Positions 28,169 through 37,667 of a stretch of DNA of 64,000 nt are shown piece after piece; the first letter of the stretch is position 1; each line of letters starts with the position of its first letter. The notes below the pieces were generated by a model that saw only the letters and a list, made by a program, of their open reading frames with translations, was not told the DNA's origin and searched no databases. This DNA comes from an uncultured Gammaproteobacteria bacterium (GTDB taxonomy: Bacteria; Pseudomonadota; Gammaproteobacteria; Nitrosococcales; Methylophagaceae), in contig CAJQLA010000012.1 of the NCBI GenBank assembly GCA_905479075.1, forward strand, positions 110,901-174,900. The letters are read 5' to 3'. Made by a program: the position numbers and the translations under genes.

Positions 28169-29160
28169 ATAAATGCCCAAGGATAGTTTTAACCGCAGGC
28201 GAACCTGCTGGCATCGGTCCTGATTTATGTATACAACTCGCTCAACAACAACAGATATGTGACTTAGTTGTAATAGCCGATCCTGAGTTATTACAACTAA
28301 GAGCAGTAGAGTTAGGTTTGCCTATCACGTTAGAAGAAGCAGATTTAACTGTCACTCCAAGTATCAGCCCTAAAGGTATTATTCGCTATCAATCACAACG
28401 ATTAGCGGCACCTGTTTCGGCTGGTCGTTTAGAACAAAAAAATGCTGCTTATGTGTTGGCATCCTTGCAAACAGCATTAGATGGTTGTTTGGATAAGCAA
28501 TTTGATGCTTTAGTAACAGGTCCTGTCCATAAAGGTATTATTAATACTGCTGGCTATCAATTTAGTGGGCATACCGAGTTTTTTGCTGATGGGTCGGGCG
28601 TGGGCAAAGTGGTCATGATGCTAGCGACAAAATCGCTCCGTGTAGCATTGGCAACAACACATTTACCACTTAAAGAGGTTAGCAATGCCATAACCCAGTC
28701 ATCGTTGAAACAAGTGATGATGATCTTGCATGACAGCTTACAAACACAATTTGGCATTACTAGGCCAAGAATTGCAGTATGTGGTTTAAATCCTCATGCA
28801 GGGGAAGATGGTCATCTAGGTCGTGAAGAAATTGATGTCATAGAACCCGTTATAGAAGAATTAAAACAACGAGAAATAGCGGTATCAGGACCTTGGCCAG
28901 CAGATACTATTTTTGTTAAAGATAAATTACAAGATTTTGATGTTGTTTTAGCGATGTATCACGACCAAGGGTTGCCCGTACTTAAGCATGCGGGTTTTTC
29001 AAAGGCGGTTAATGTGACATTGGGGTTGCCATTTATTCGTACATCGGTTGATCATGGTACAGCACTGGACTTAGCGGGGACAGGCAAAGCAAATATAGGG
29101 AGCTTACAAGCTGCGCTCGATATGGCAGTGCAGACTGCCTTAAATAGAACTTTGGGGTAA
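28165..29160 (+). CDS. pdxA: 4-hydroxythreonine-4-phosphate dehydrogenase
   Basis: PdxA oxidises 4-phosphohydroxy-threonine in the DXP-dependent route to pyridoxal phosphate. The 331-residue protein has TAGEPAGIGPD at the N-terminus, VTGPVHKGIIN, the metal-site His in SGHTEFFAD, LNPHAGEDGHLGREE and MYHDQGLPVLKHAGF. The start appears to be TTG 28165, overlapping the surA stop by 4 bases, since no ATG lies near the conserved N-terminus. Its place in lptD-surA-pdxA-rsmA is standard. Confidence 0.95.
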   Translation: MNKCPRIVLTAGEPAGIGPDLCIQLAQQQQICDLVVIADPELLQLRAVELGLPITLEEADLTVTPSISPKGIIRYQSQRLAAPVSAGRLEQKNAAYVLASLQTALDGCLDKQFDALVTGPVHKGIINTAGYQFSGHTEFFADGSGVGKVVMMLATKSLRVALATTHLPLKEVSNAITQSSLKQVMMILHDSLQTQFGITRPRIAVCGLNPHAGEDGHLGREEIDVIEPVIEELKQREIAVSGPWPADTIFVKDKLQDFDVVLAMYHDQGLPVLKHAGFSKAVNVTLGLPFIRTSVDHGTALDLAGTGKANIGSLQAALDMAVQTALNRTLG

Positions 29161-29163
29161 ATC

Positions 29164-29961
29164 ATGGCGCGAAAGCCTATAAAAGCACGCAAGCGATTCG
29201 GTCAAAACTTTCTACAAGATGATATGGTGATCGCTGATATTATTTCTGCTATCGATCCTAAAGAAGACCAACACATCATTGAAATTGGCCCTGGACATGG
29301 TGCATTAACAGCGCTTTTACTCCGTAAAGCCGGACAATTAGATGTTATAGAGATCGATCGTGACCTTGTTCCAAAACTAAAGAGTAAGTTCAAACAGTTT
29401 CAACAACTGGTAGTCCATGAGGCAGATGCATTGGCATTCGATTTTACTTCATTAGCCAAAAATTCAGAAAAGCTAAGAGTAATTGGAAACCTGCCCTATA
29501 ACATTACAACGCCATTATTATTTCACTTGTTATCTCAATCACAGTGTATAGACGACATGTGTTTTATGCTTCAACGTGAGGTTGTAGAGAGGATTTGTGC
29601 GCAACCCGGCAGCAAAACTTATGGCCGTTTGAGTATCATGATTCAATATCAATGTGAAGCAAGTCAGTTGTTTATTGTCCCGCCTGAGGCTTTTGAACCA
29701 CAGCCTAAAGTAGAGTCGGCCATCGTTTATTTAAGACCATTGCAAAAACAAGATGCAGATGGAATTACCATCAGTGATCTTAATACTGTGGTGACAAAAG
29801 CCTTCTCACAGCGTCGAAAAACCATTTCTAACACCTTGAAAAACATGATGTCTCAGACTGTTTTGCAAAGCCTAAATATTGATTTACAGCAGCGGCCAGA
29901 GACACTTTCTATAGAACAATATATTGCAATTACAAGAGCATGGTCAGCTACAAATAAATGA
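29164..29961 (+). CDS. rsmA: 16S rRNA dimethyladenosine methyltransferase
   Basis: RsmA (KsgA) dimethylates two adjacent adenines in helix 45 of 16S rRNA late in 30S assembly. The 265-residue protein begins with RKRFGQNFLQD. It has the SAM-binding IEIGPGHGALT and the catalytic NLPYNITTPL motif. PPEAFEPQPKVESAIV and FSQRRKTISNTLK are in the C-terminal part. It starts 3 bases after pdxA. No apaG or apaH follows, unlike E. coli. Confidence 0.96.
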   Translation: MARKPIKARKRFGQNFLQDDMVIADIISAIDPKEDQHIIEIGPGHGALTALLLRKAGQLDVIEIDRDLVPKLKSKFKQFQQLVVHEADALAFDFTSLAKNSEKLRVIGNLPYNITTPLLFHLLSQSQCIDDMCFMLQREVVERICAQPGSKTYGRLSIMIQYQCEASQLFIVPPEAFEPQPKVESAIVYLRPLQKQDADGITISDLNTVVTKAFSQRRKTISNTLKNMMSQTVLQSLNIDLQQRPETLSIEQYIAITRAWSATNK

Positions 29962-30066
29962 TAGAAATGGTGTAAAGAAATTACAATTAGCTAAATGAGA
30001 CTTAAGTAAACCAAAGAGTACAATTACTAAAGTTCGTTCTAATCGACGAAAAGCTTAATTGTTATC

Positions 30067-30096
30067 TTGACACATGGAATTCGCTGTAGTTAGATA
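30067..30096 (+). promoter_or_regulatory. Candidate promoter of hupB
   Basis: A perfect TTGACA at 30067-30072 is followed 18 bases later by a weak -10, TAGATA (30091-30096). A small hairpin, CCCAC/GTGGG at about 30104-30120, would lie in the leader. The assignment is based on motif and position only. Confidence 0.4.
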
Positions 30097-30173
30097 CATA
30101 CTTCCCACGTCAGCTGTGGGCTTAAGCGACGCTGTTTAAATAAACTATAACTAATTAACATGAGGAACTAAGT

Positions 30174-30446
30174 GTGAATAAATCAGAATTGATTGATGCA
30201 ATTGCAAGTGCTGCCGATATTTCTAAAGCCAAAGCAGCATTAGCTGTTGATGGTATGACATCAGCTGTGACATCAGCCCTAAGTAACGGTGATCAAGTTA
30301 CGTTAGTTGGCTTTGGAACTTTCTCTGTTCGTGACCGTGCAGCTCGCACTGGACGTAACCCTCGTACAGGTGAAGAAATCAAAATTGCAGCTGCTAAAAT
30401 TCCTGCTTTTAAAGCTGGTAAAGCCTTAAAGGATGCTGTAAACTAG
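30174..30446 (+). CDS. hupB: DNA-binding protein HU, beta type
   Basis: HU is a dimeric nucleoid protein that bends DNA non-specifically. The 90-residue length and [21 protein letters not shown] are typical. The DNA-binding arm [30 protein letters not shown] is complete across its Arg/Pro tip. The start is GTG 30174, preceded by GAGGA at a good distance. In E. coli lon-hupB-ppiD is the local order; here two tRNA genes lie between hupB and ppiD. Confidence 0.96.
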   Translation: MNKSELIDAIASAADISKAKAALAVDGMTSAVTSALSNGDQVTLVGFGTFSVRDRAARTGRNPRTGEEIKIAAAKIPAFKAGKALKDAVN

Positions 30447-30462
30447 CGTTTTTTTTCTTGCC

Positions 30463-30538
30463 GGGTGCTTAGCTCAGCTGGGAGAGCATCGCCCTTACAA
30501 GGCGAGGGTCGGGGGTTCGATCCCCTCAGCACCCACCA
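30463..30538 (+). tRNA. tRNA-Val (anticodon TAC)
   Basis: A 76-base cloverleaf starting GGGTGCTTAGCTCAGCTGGG. Anticodon loop CTTACAA gives TAC, the T-arm is GGGGGTTCGATCCCCT, and CCA is encoded. It begins only 16 bases after hupB, so it may be co-transcribed with it. Confidence 0.97.
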
Positions 30539-30547
30539 GGAAAAAAT

Positions 30548-30624
30548 GGAGCGGTAGTTCAGCTGGTTAGAATGCTGGCCTGTCACGCCGGAGGTCGCGG
30601 GTTCGAGTCCCGTCCGCTCCGCCA
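30548..30624 (+). tRNA. tRNA-Asp (anticodon GTC)
   Basis: A 77-base cloverleaf starting GGAGCGGTAGTTCAGCTGG. The anticodon segment is CCTGTCACGCC (GTC), the T-arm GCGGGTTCGAGTCCCGT, and CCA is encoded. It lies 9 bases after tRNA-Val and just before a terminator. Confidence 0.97.
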
Positions 30625-30630
30625 AATTTG

Positions 30631-30662
30631 AAAAAAGGCGCATTTGATGCGCCTTTTTTTTT
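30631..30662 (+). terminator. Intrinsic terminator after tRNA-Val/tRNA-Asp
   Basis: GGCGCAT and ATGCGCC pair around TTG, flanked by an A-run and nine T residues. It ends the hupB-tRNA transcript before ppiD. Confidence 0.93.
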
Positions 30663-30707
30663 GCTTAATTAATCAGTTACCATAGAAAATTTCTCGAAGG
30701 TTCTTAT

Positions 30708-32594
30708 ATGCTGCATTTCATCCGTGAACGAGCTCAAGGCTGGGTTGCTTGGTTTATTGTCGGTTTAATTACGATCCCGTTTGCCTTGTGGGGTGTGAAC
30801 TCATATTTAACAGGTGCAACAGACGTCGTTATTGCAACTGTTGATGGCGAAGATATTAAGCAATTAGAGTTTCAAAAAGCATTACAGCAATATCGTGATC
30901 GTATGCGAAACTCAATGGGTGATAGTTTTGATCCTGAATTGTTTGATAATGCACAAACTAAACAAAGCATATTGGATGAATTAATTGAACAAAAATTACT
31001 TTATTCAGCGGCACGATCAATTAAGCTTGATATTAGTGATAAAGCTATTGGTGAGATAATACGAGCTACGCCTGCTTTTCAAACAGAGGGCCAATTTGAT
31101 ACAGATAGATATAAATCTTTATTGGCCAGATCTGGTTACTCGCCAGGCCGATATGAGCAACAATTACGTGCTGACATACTTATTTCACAATTAAACGATT
31201 CTATTCAGAAAACAGCATTTGCTACTGAAGATACTGTTAATAGACTGCTAGAGCTTGAAAAACAAAAGCGTAACATTGAATTTGGTGTTATTGAGGCGGC
31301 ATTACTCACAAAAGATATAACAACTAATGATGAAGAGGCCGTGCTTTATTATGAAGATAATAAACAGGTTTATCGTTCTCCAGAACGTGTTTCGATCAGC
31401 TATGTAGAGCTTTCTGTAGATGACATAGCAAAAACGATTGAAGTTAACGATGCTGATCTTCAACAGTATTACGATGATAATAAAAATCAATTCATTGGCC
31501 CTGAGCAACGGCGCGTGAGTCATATTCTTATTGAAGGTGATGATGACGCCAGTTTATCGACTGTTACGAGTATTCAACAGCGTATAGAGCAAGGCGAAGA
31601 TTTTGCTAGTCTTGCTGCAGAATTTTCGGCAGATACTGACTCTGGTCAAAAGGGCGGGGATTTAGGTTTAATAGAGCGAGGCGTGATGGACCCTAGCTTT
31701 GAAGAAACAGCCTTTTCGATGAATAGTACTGGTGAAGTGAGTGAACCTGTCAAAACAGAGTTTGGTTACCACCTGATTAAATTAACAGGGATAGAAAAGC
31801 CAGAGGGTAAAATCTTTGCAGAGGCCTATGATGAAATCTTGACAGAATTTAAGCGTCAACAAGCACAAGATTTATTCTTTGAAAAGGCGGAGAGCCTAGC
31901 TAATTTGAGCTACGAGAATCCCGATAGCCTTGATATTGTTGCAGAAGATCTTGAGCTAGATATTAAATCAACAGATATTTTTACGCGAGATGGCGGTAAT
32001 GGGATAGCTGAGAATAGGAAAGTCATTAATGTCGCTTTTAGCGATGAAGTTCTTGTAGATGATTTAAATAGTTCTGTTATCGAAATAGATAAATCACATC
32101 TTGTTGTGCTACATAAAAAAGAACATGTTGCAGAGAGTCAATTGCCGTTCGATGTTGTTTCTGCTGCTATTAAAGAGGGTTTGAAATTAAGAAAAGCGCG
32201 TACAAAAGCACGAGAACTAGGTAAAGATTATATCGAACAATTAAGCAACGGCGCTGAGGCGCAGTCTTTATTCCCTGATAACGCTTGGCAGGCAAGTCAG
32301 ACAATAAGTCGTTTAGAAGGCTCTTTGAATAAGGAAATTATCGATGCGGTCTTTGCCATAAAAAAACCAAAAACATCTCCAGAATATAGTGGGTTTATGG
32401 CAAGTAATGGTAATTACATTGTTGTAAAACTAAATGAAGTCATAGAAGGTGATATCACAGCTGCAACACAAGAAGATCGTGATGCCTTAGCAGCCTATTT
32501 GGCACGTAGTAGTGGACAAAATGATTTAAGTACATTTATTAATAGTTTGAAGTTAGATGCTGATATTAAAATTATGTCGACAGCCATTAACTAA
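30708..32594 (+). CDS. ppiD: Periplasmic folding chaperone PpiD (SurA N-domain and parvulin)
   Basis: PpiD is anchored in the inner membrane near SecYEG and helps newly exported proteins fold. The 628-residue protein has a short cytosolic N-terminus (MLHFIRERAQGW), one membrane helix at residues about 12-35, and a SurA-like N-domain (VDGEDIKQLEFQKALQQYR). A single parvulin domain starts at RRVSHILIEGDDDA with GGDLGLIERGVM, and a C-terminal SurA-like part follows. It ends at a symmetrical terminator shared with fabI. Confidence 0.93.
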   Translation: MLHFIRERAQGWVAWFIVGLITIPFALWGVNSYLTGATDVVIATVDGEDIKQLEFQKALQQYRDRMRNSMGDSFDPELFDNAQTKQSILDELIEQKLLYSAARSIKLDISDKAIGEIIRATPAFQTEGQFDTDRYKSLLARSGYSPGRYEQQLRADILISQLNDSIQKTAFATEDTVNRLLELEKQKRNIEFGVIEAALLTKDITTNDEEAVLYYEDNKQVYRSPERVSISYVELSVDDIAKTIEVNDADLQQYYDDNKNQFIGPEQRRVSHILIEGDDDASLSTVTSIQQRIEQGEDFASLAAEFSADTDSGQKGGDLGLIERGVMDPSFEETAFSMNSTGEVSEPVKTEFGYHLIKLTGIEKPEGKIFAEAYDEILTEFKRQQAQDLFFEKAESLANLSYENPDSLDIVAEDLELDIKSTDIFTRDGGNGIAENRKVINVAFSDEVLVDDLNSSVIEIDKSHLVVLHKKEHVAESQLPFDVVSAAIKEGLKLRKARTKARELGKDYIEQLSNGAEAQSLFPDNAWQASQTISRLEGSLNKEIIDAVFAIKKPKTSPEYSGFMASNGNYIVVKLNEVIEGDITAATQEDRDALAAYLARSSGQNDLSTFINSLKLDADIKIMSTAIN

Positions 32595-32608
32595 TATAAT
32601 TACTTGTA

Positions 32609-32645
32609 CCCATAAAAAAAGCGCTATCAGCGCTTTTTTTATGGG
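32609..32645. terminator. Bidirectional terminator between ppiD and fabI
   Basis: A perfect inverted repeat with 17-base arms around ATC, carrying a GCGCT/AGCGC core and A/T-runs on each side. It can form a terminator hairpin with a T-run when read from either gene. Confidence 0.95.
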
Positions 32646-32662
32646 CGAAATAATTAGCTGTT

Positions 32663-33451
32663 CTATTTATCACCGATACCGATAATATTATAGCCAGCAT
32701 CAACATAGGTAATTTCGCCTGTGACGCCTGATGCTAAGTCTGAACATAGAAATGCAGCAACATTACCTACTTCTTCGATGGTGACATTACGATGTAGAGG
32801 GGAGTTACGTTCACCATAAGCGAGCATTTTGCCAAAATCACCGATTCCTGCGGCAGCTAAAGTTTTGATAGGCCCAGCAGAAATAGCATTAACACGAATT
32901 CCTTCTTCACCTAGTGAATAAGCCATATAACGAACATTGGCTTCTAAGCTAGCTTTAGCGACACCCATCACATTGTAGTTTTCAATTGCACGAACAGCAC
33001 CTAAGTAACTTAGAGTCAGCAAAGAGCCATTGCGTCCTGCCATCATTGCTTTCCCGGCTTTAGCAAGCGCGGCAAAGCTGTATGCGCTGATATCGTGTGC
33101 TATTGCAAAACCTTCACGTGTCACGCTATCGACATAGCTGCCTTGTAATTGTTCGCGTGGTGCAAAACCAACGGAGTGGACAATAGTGTCGAGGCCATCC
33201 CAGTGTTGTGATAACTGTTCAAACACATTATTTATTTCATCATCATTGGCAACGTCACAAGGGAAAATATGCGCAGGGTTAGAGCCACATTTTTCTGCAA
33301 TTTTTTCAACACGGGATTTGAGTTTTTCTGTTTGGTAAGTGAAAGCAATCTCTGCACCTTCTCTGGCCATTGCTTGTGCGATGCCAGCTGCAATGGAACG
33401 CGGGCTGGCAACGCCAACAATTAAAACGCGTTTGCCTTGTAAAAACCCCAT
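32663..33451 (-). CDS. fabI: Enoyl-[acyl-carrier-protein] reductase FabI (NADH)
   Basis: FabI does the last reduction of each fatty-acid elongation cycle. The 262-residue protein is a classic FabI of the SDR fold. It has [20 protein letters not shown] for nucleotide binding, [11 protein letters not shown], and the catalytic Tyr and Lys in [35 protein letters not shown] forms the substrate-loop region. It is transcribed alone and convergent with ppiD. Upstream it is divergent from the solute-binding lipoprotein gene. Confidence 0.97.
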   Translation of the reverse strand: MGFLQGKRVLIVGVASPRSIAAGIAQAMAREGAEIAFTYQTEKLKSRVEKIAEKCGSNPAHIFPCDVANDDEINNVFEQLSQHWDGLDTIVHSVGFAPREQLQGSYVDSVTREGFAIAHDISAYSFAALAKAGKAMMAGRNGSLLTLSYLGAVRAIENYNVMGVAKASLEANVRYMAYSLGEEGIRVNAISAGPIKTLAAAGIGDFGKMLAYGERNSPLHRNVTIEEVGNVAAFLCSDLASGVTGEITYVDAGYNIIGIGDK

Positions 33452-33574
33452 GAGCTATCTCCTGATTTATAGAATAAACATATAAAGCTACCGTAATTTA
33501 ACTATTTCTGAAAGAGCGGTGCTTGCTTGAAGTCGTTATAATAAGCACCATTATCGATCTTTGTTAGGAATGTT

Positions 33575-35725
33575 ATGCGATATTTATCGTATTTTATTAT
33601 TGCGATTGTATGCTGCTTATCAGGTTGTGAATTTACTGCGATTAATTCACCTTATACTGTCGATGAAACTGATCAACGTATTTTGTATAGTTCGTTTACA
33701 TTGCGACCCAAACATCTAGACCCGGCGCGATCATACAGTTCTAATGAGGCCAGTTTTACAGGTCAAATATACGAACCACCTCTGCAATACCATTATTTAA
33801 AACGTCCCTATGAATTAGAACCTTTAACGGCAACTCAATTACCTACAGTTGATTATTTTGATACAGAAGGGGTGAGATTGGATGATACTGCTGAGACCGA
33901 AAAGGTGGCTTATAGTGTCTATACCCTCTCGATAAAAGAAAATATTTTATTTCAACCACACCCCGCTTTTGTTAAGGATAAACAGGGCGAATTTTTATAT
34001 CACGAACTAAATTCACAGCAGTTAGAGTCAATATCGACATTGGCTGATTTTAAACAAGTGGCTAGTCGTGAATTGACAGCAAAAGATTATGTATATCAGA
34101 TCAAGCGATTAGCGCACCCAAAGTTACATTCTCCAATTTTAGGGTTGATGAGTGAATATATCGTGGGACTTGCAGATTATGCTAAAGACTTACGTCAACA
34201 CGCAGAGGATGGTGACAGGATAAACCTACGTGATAAAGAACTAGAAGGTGTGACTGTGCTCGATCGCTATCGATATCAAATAAAAGTGATAGGTAAATAT
34301 CCCCAGTTACGTTATTGGTTAGCGATGCCTTTTTTTTCAGCAGTGCCTTGGGAAGCGGATGATTTTTATAGCCAGAAAGCCTTAATAGAAAAAAATATTA
34401 CATTAGATTGGTTCCCTGTTGGTACCGGACCATATCAGCTTACTGAAAATGACCCTAATAGTCGGATGGTCCTCGAAAAAAATCCAAATTATCGGGCAGC
34501 ATATTATCCAACGGAAGGCGAGCCTTCTGATGTAGAAGATGGCTTGTTAGATGACGCTGACCAATTAATTCCTTTTGTCGATAAGGCTGTCTTTTTATTA
34601 GAAAAAGAATCTACTTCTTATTGGAATAAATTCCTTCAAGGTTATTACGATGCCAGTGGTATCAGTTCTGATAGTTTTGAACAGGCTATTCAAGTCGCAA
34701 GTAGTGGTGAGTTTGGACTCAGTGATGATATGAAGGAGAAGGGGATAGCGCTGAGAACGGCAGTCGGTACATCTACCTACTACATTGGCTTTAATATGCA
34801 AGATCCGTTAGTTGGTGGTATGACTGAAAAAGCAAAAAAATTACGTCAAGCAATTTCAATTGCAATTGATCGCGAAGAATATATTTCTATATTCCTAAAT
34901 GGTAGAGGCATTGTTGCTCAAGGTCCAATTCCACCGGGTATTTTTGGATATGAGTCTGGAGAAGAAGGAATCAATCAGTATGTCTACCAATGGGATGGTA
35001 AACAACCTCAGCGTAAACCAATTGAGGATGCAAAACAGCTATTACTAGAGGCAGGTTATCCAAATGGTAGAGATGCACAAACAGGTGAGCCTTTAACACT
35101 CAATTTTGATGTGCCTGCCAGTGGTCCTGGTGCGAGAGCTGAATTTGATTGGTTACGCAAACAATTTCAAAAAATAGACGTTCAACTGGTTATTCGCAGT
35201 ACTGACTATAATCGTTTTCAAGATAAAATGCGTAATGGTCAGGCCCAGTTATTTCAGTGGGGTTGGAATGCTGATTATCCTGATCCAGAGAATTTTTTAT
35301 TTTTACTATATGGACCTAATAGTAAAATTGATACTGGTGGTGAAAACGCGGCCAATTATAAAAATGTTGAGTTTGATCGCTTATTTGAGAAAATGAAAGT
35401 GATGCCCAATACTGAGAGAAGGAAAAAGCTAATTGAAAAAATGTTAGTCATCTTAACGGAAGATGCGCCTTGGATTTGGGGGTTTCATCCTAAACAATTC
35501 TCCCTTTATCATGAGTGGAATAAAAATATTAAGCCAAATTTGATGGCAAATAACACGATGAAATATAAACGGATTGATGCAAAACAAAGAACAGAGCTAC
35601 AGGAAAAGTGGAATCGTCCGATATTATGGCCAATAGCGATAGTCTTTTTGGTATTGAGTTTATTATTACTACCCGCATGGTTACAGTATCGTTATAGAAA
35701 ACATTCAAAAATGAATTTAAGTTAG
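33575..35725 (+). CDS. Family 5 extracellular solute-binding lipoprotein with C-terminal membrane helix
   Basis: A 716-residue substrate-binding protein of the peptide/nickel (SBP family 5) type. The N-terminus is a lipoprotein signal with lipobox LSGC (Cys18). Body motifs include LRPKHLDPARSYSS, VPWEADDFY, VGTGPYQL, RQAISIAIDREEYI, WGWNADYPDPENFLFLLYG and YKNVEFDRLFEKM. Unusually, residues about 686-705 form a membrane helix (WPIAIVFLVLSLLLLPAWL) followed by a basic tail, so both ends may be fixed to the inner membrane. No permease or ATPase is adjacent; a DppB-like permease lies at 58809-59792. Oligopeptides are the likely substrate class. Confidence 0.87.
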   Translation: MRYLSYFIIAIVCCLSGCEFTAINSPYTVDETDQRILYSSFTLRPKHLDPARSYSSNEASFTGQIYEPPLQYHYLKRPYELEPLTATQLPTVDYFDTEGVRLDDTAETEKVAYSVYTLSIKENILFQPHPAFVKDKQGEFLYHELNSQQLESISTLADFKQVASRELTAKDYVYQIKRLAHPKLHSPILGLMSEYIVGLADYAKDLRQHAEDGDRINLRDKELEGVTVLDRYRYQIKVIGKYPQLRYWLAMPFFSAVPWEADDFYSQKALIEKNITLDWFPVGTGPYQLTENDPNSRMVLEKNPNYRAAYYPTEGEPSDVEDGLLDDADQLIPFVDKAVFLLEKESTSYWNKFLQGYYDASGISSDSFEQAIQVASSGEFGLSDDMKEKGIALRTAVGTSTYYIGFNMQDPLVGGMTEKAKKLRQAISIAIDREEYISIFLNGRGIVAQGPIPPGIFGYESGEEGINQYVYQWDGKQPQRKPIEDAKQLLLEAGYPNGRDAQTGEPLTLNFDVPASGPGARAEFDWLRKQFQKIDVQLVIRSTDYNRFQDKMRNGQAQLFQWGWNADYPDPENFLFLLYGPNSKIDTGGENAANYKNVEFDRLFEKMKVMPNTERRKKLIEKMLVILTEDAPWIWGFHPKQFSLYHEWNKNIKPNLMANNTMKYKRIDAKQRTELQEKWNRPILWPIAIVFLVLSLLLLPAWLQYRYRKHSKMNLS

Positions 35726-35816
35726 TAGAAATAAAGACTTTTTTATGGGTATTAGGTAGAATCATTTTGGTCGAAATATCAGACGTGGCGCGTTGGAAAG
35801 CTGAGAGGAATTTTTT

Positions 35817-36602
35817 GTGGATTTAGCTACACTCATTGGGTTTATAGCTGCTTGGGCACTTATCATAGCAACTATTGCGTTAGGTTCTGGTGCCATTGTC
35901 TTTGTTAACGCTCCCTCATTTATGATTGTCATTGGTGGCGCTTTTGCTGTGGTTCTGATGCGGTTTACTCTCAGTCAGTTTATCGGATCGATTAAAACAG
36001 CAATGAAGGCGTTTCTCTATAAAGCAGAAAGTGCAGAAGAGTTAATTACTACTGTTGTGGAGTTGGCTGCGGTGGCCAGAAAAGAAGGCCTTTTAGCCTT
36101 AGAAGGTAGAGAAATTACCAATCCAGTTTTAGCCAAGGGTGTCAGCATGCTGGTAGATGGTCATGAGCCAGCGATTGTTAGAAAATCTTTAACGACAGAA
36201 ATGAACGAAACGGTAAATCGCCATAATATTGGTCAGGATATATTTAAACGAATTGGCGATGCCGGGCCTGCGATGGGCATGATTGGGACTTTAGTAGGTC
36301 TAGTTCAGATGCTATCGAATATGTCGGATCCTAAATCGATAGGGCCTGCGATGGCTGTTGCTTTGTTGACAACGCTTTATGGTGCCATGTTAGCGAATAT
36401 GTTCGCTTTGCCTATATCAGACAAATTAGCATTAAGAAGTGCTGAAGAAACGATGAATAAAAACATCATAATCATGAGTGTGATGGGTATTCAGGAAGGA
36501 CAAAATCCGAAAGTCTTAGAAGAGTTATTGAAAAATTACCTACCTTCTTCTAAACGCGATCAAGAACTCGGTGATGGTGATGAAGCTGTGGCTGAAGAAT
36601 AG
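35817..36602 (+). CDS. pomA: Na+-type flagellar stator subunit PomA
   Basis: PomA forms the stator channel of the flagellar motor with PomB. The 261-residue protein is closer to Vibrio PomA than to E. coli MotA in length and sequence: MDLATLIGFIAAWALIIATI, GGAFAVVLMRFTLSQF, the conserved MLVDGHEPAIV loop and GDAGPAMGMIGTLVGLVQML. GPAMAVALLTTLYGAMLANM also matches. Four membrane segments are visible. The start is GTG 35817 with GAGAGGA upstream. Sodium coupling is inferred from PomA/PomB similarity, not shown. Confidence 0.92.
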   Translation: MDLATLIGFIAAWALIIATIALGSGAIVFVNAPSFMIVIGGAFAVVLMRFTLSQFIGSIKTAMKAFLYKAESAEELITTVVELAAVARKEGLLALEGREITNPVLAKGVSMLVDGHEPAIVRKSLTTEMNETVNRHNIGQDIFKRIGDAGPAMGMIGTLVGLVQMLSNMSDPKSIGPAMAVALLTTLYGAMLANMFALPISDKLALRSAEETMNKNIIIMSVMGIQEGQNPKVLEELLKNYLPSSKRDQELGDGDEAVAEE

Positions 36603-36614
36603 CTGATTTAAATT

Positions 36615-37514
36615 ATGAGCGAAGAAGATAGCGGTCCTAGGGATAAAAAGGTCGAGGAAGGCTTACCTGCCTATATGGGCACTTTTGCAGACTTGATGTC
36701 ACTGCTTATGTGCTTTTTTGTTTTACTGCTATCTTTTGCCGAAATGGATGCATTGAAATACAAGATGGTTGTCAAATCTTTAGATAATGCTTTTGGTGTT
36801 CAGCGCGAAATTGCTGCCAATGAGATCCCGAAAGGGACGAGTATTATTGCTCAAGAATTTAGTCCAGGTGAGCCGCGTCCAACGCCATTGAATCAAATAA
36901 GACAAGACTCAATGGATGAAACAAAAGAGTCATTGAAAGTCACTATGGATGCCAAAGCCGTTTCAGAACGTGAAGCACAAGAATTATTGGAAGAGGCTCA
37001 AAAGTTTAAAGAGGCATTAGAAGGTGAAATTGCGCAGGGCTTGATTGATGTTGAAACACAATATCAACGAATTGTTATTCGGATTAGGGAAAAAGGTTCG
37101 TTCCCATCGGGTAATGCACGCTTAAATAGAGGCTTTGTGCCGATTTTAGATAAAATACATGATGTGTTAAAGAATACAGATGGTACTATTGCCGTTGCTG
37201 GCCATACCGATAATGTTCCTATCAACACCCCACGCTATCGTTCCAATTGGGAGTTGTCGACCTCACGAGCCACATCTGTGGTCCATGAGTTTCTGAAAAC
37301 AGGACAAATCCCTGCCAATCGGTTTGTATTGGAAGGCTATGCTGAAACTCAACCTTTAATGCCCAATGATACAGCGGAGAATCGCGCTAGAAACCGCCGT
37401 GTCGAAATTATTGTGCTCAAATCTTCTTTTAAAGAAGAACTAACACGTTCAATTGAGCAATTGAACAAGTCCAATGAGGCTGTTGAAGGACAAATTACTG
37501 AGTTTGAAGAGTAA
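36615..37514 (+). CDS. pomB: Na+-type flagellar stator subunit PomB
   Basis: PomB anchors the stator to peptidoglycan and carries the ion-binding Asp. The 299-residue protein has one membrane helix with TFADLMSLLMCFFVLLLSF, nearly identical to PomB; Asp26 is the ion site. The region IPKGTSIIAQEFSPGEPRPTP also matches PomB. A helical linker follows, then an OmpA-like peptidoglycan-binding domain (VAGHTDNVPINTPRYRSNWE and NRARNRRVEIIV). It follows pomA after 12 bases. No other flagellar gene is in the window. Confidence 0.92.
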   Translation: MSEEDSGPRDKKVEEGLPAYMGTFADLMSLLMCFFVLLLSFAEMDALKYKMVVKSLDNAFGVQREIAANEIPKGTSIIAQEFSPGEPRPTPLNQIRQDSMDETKESLKVTMDAKAVSEREAQELLEEAQKFKEALEGEIAQGLIDVETQYQRIVIRIREKGSFPSGNARLNRGFVPILDKIHDVLKNTDGTIAVAGHTDNVPINTPRYRSNWELSTSRATSVVHEFLKTGQIPANRFVLEGYAETQPLMPNDTAENRARNRRVEIIVLKSSFKEELTRSIEQLNKSNEAVEGQITEFEE

Positions 37515-37667
37515 TAAAATCAGGTTTTTAGGTATTTTTACTATCGTTTAGTCACTTAGTTTTTTATAATAGAAAGTTTGTATGCTGAATAGCGTTAATT
37601 CAGTGAACAATTTATCTAAACTCGAGTAAAAAGAGCTTAACTTTCAAGCTAGGTAGTATAAAAACTA

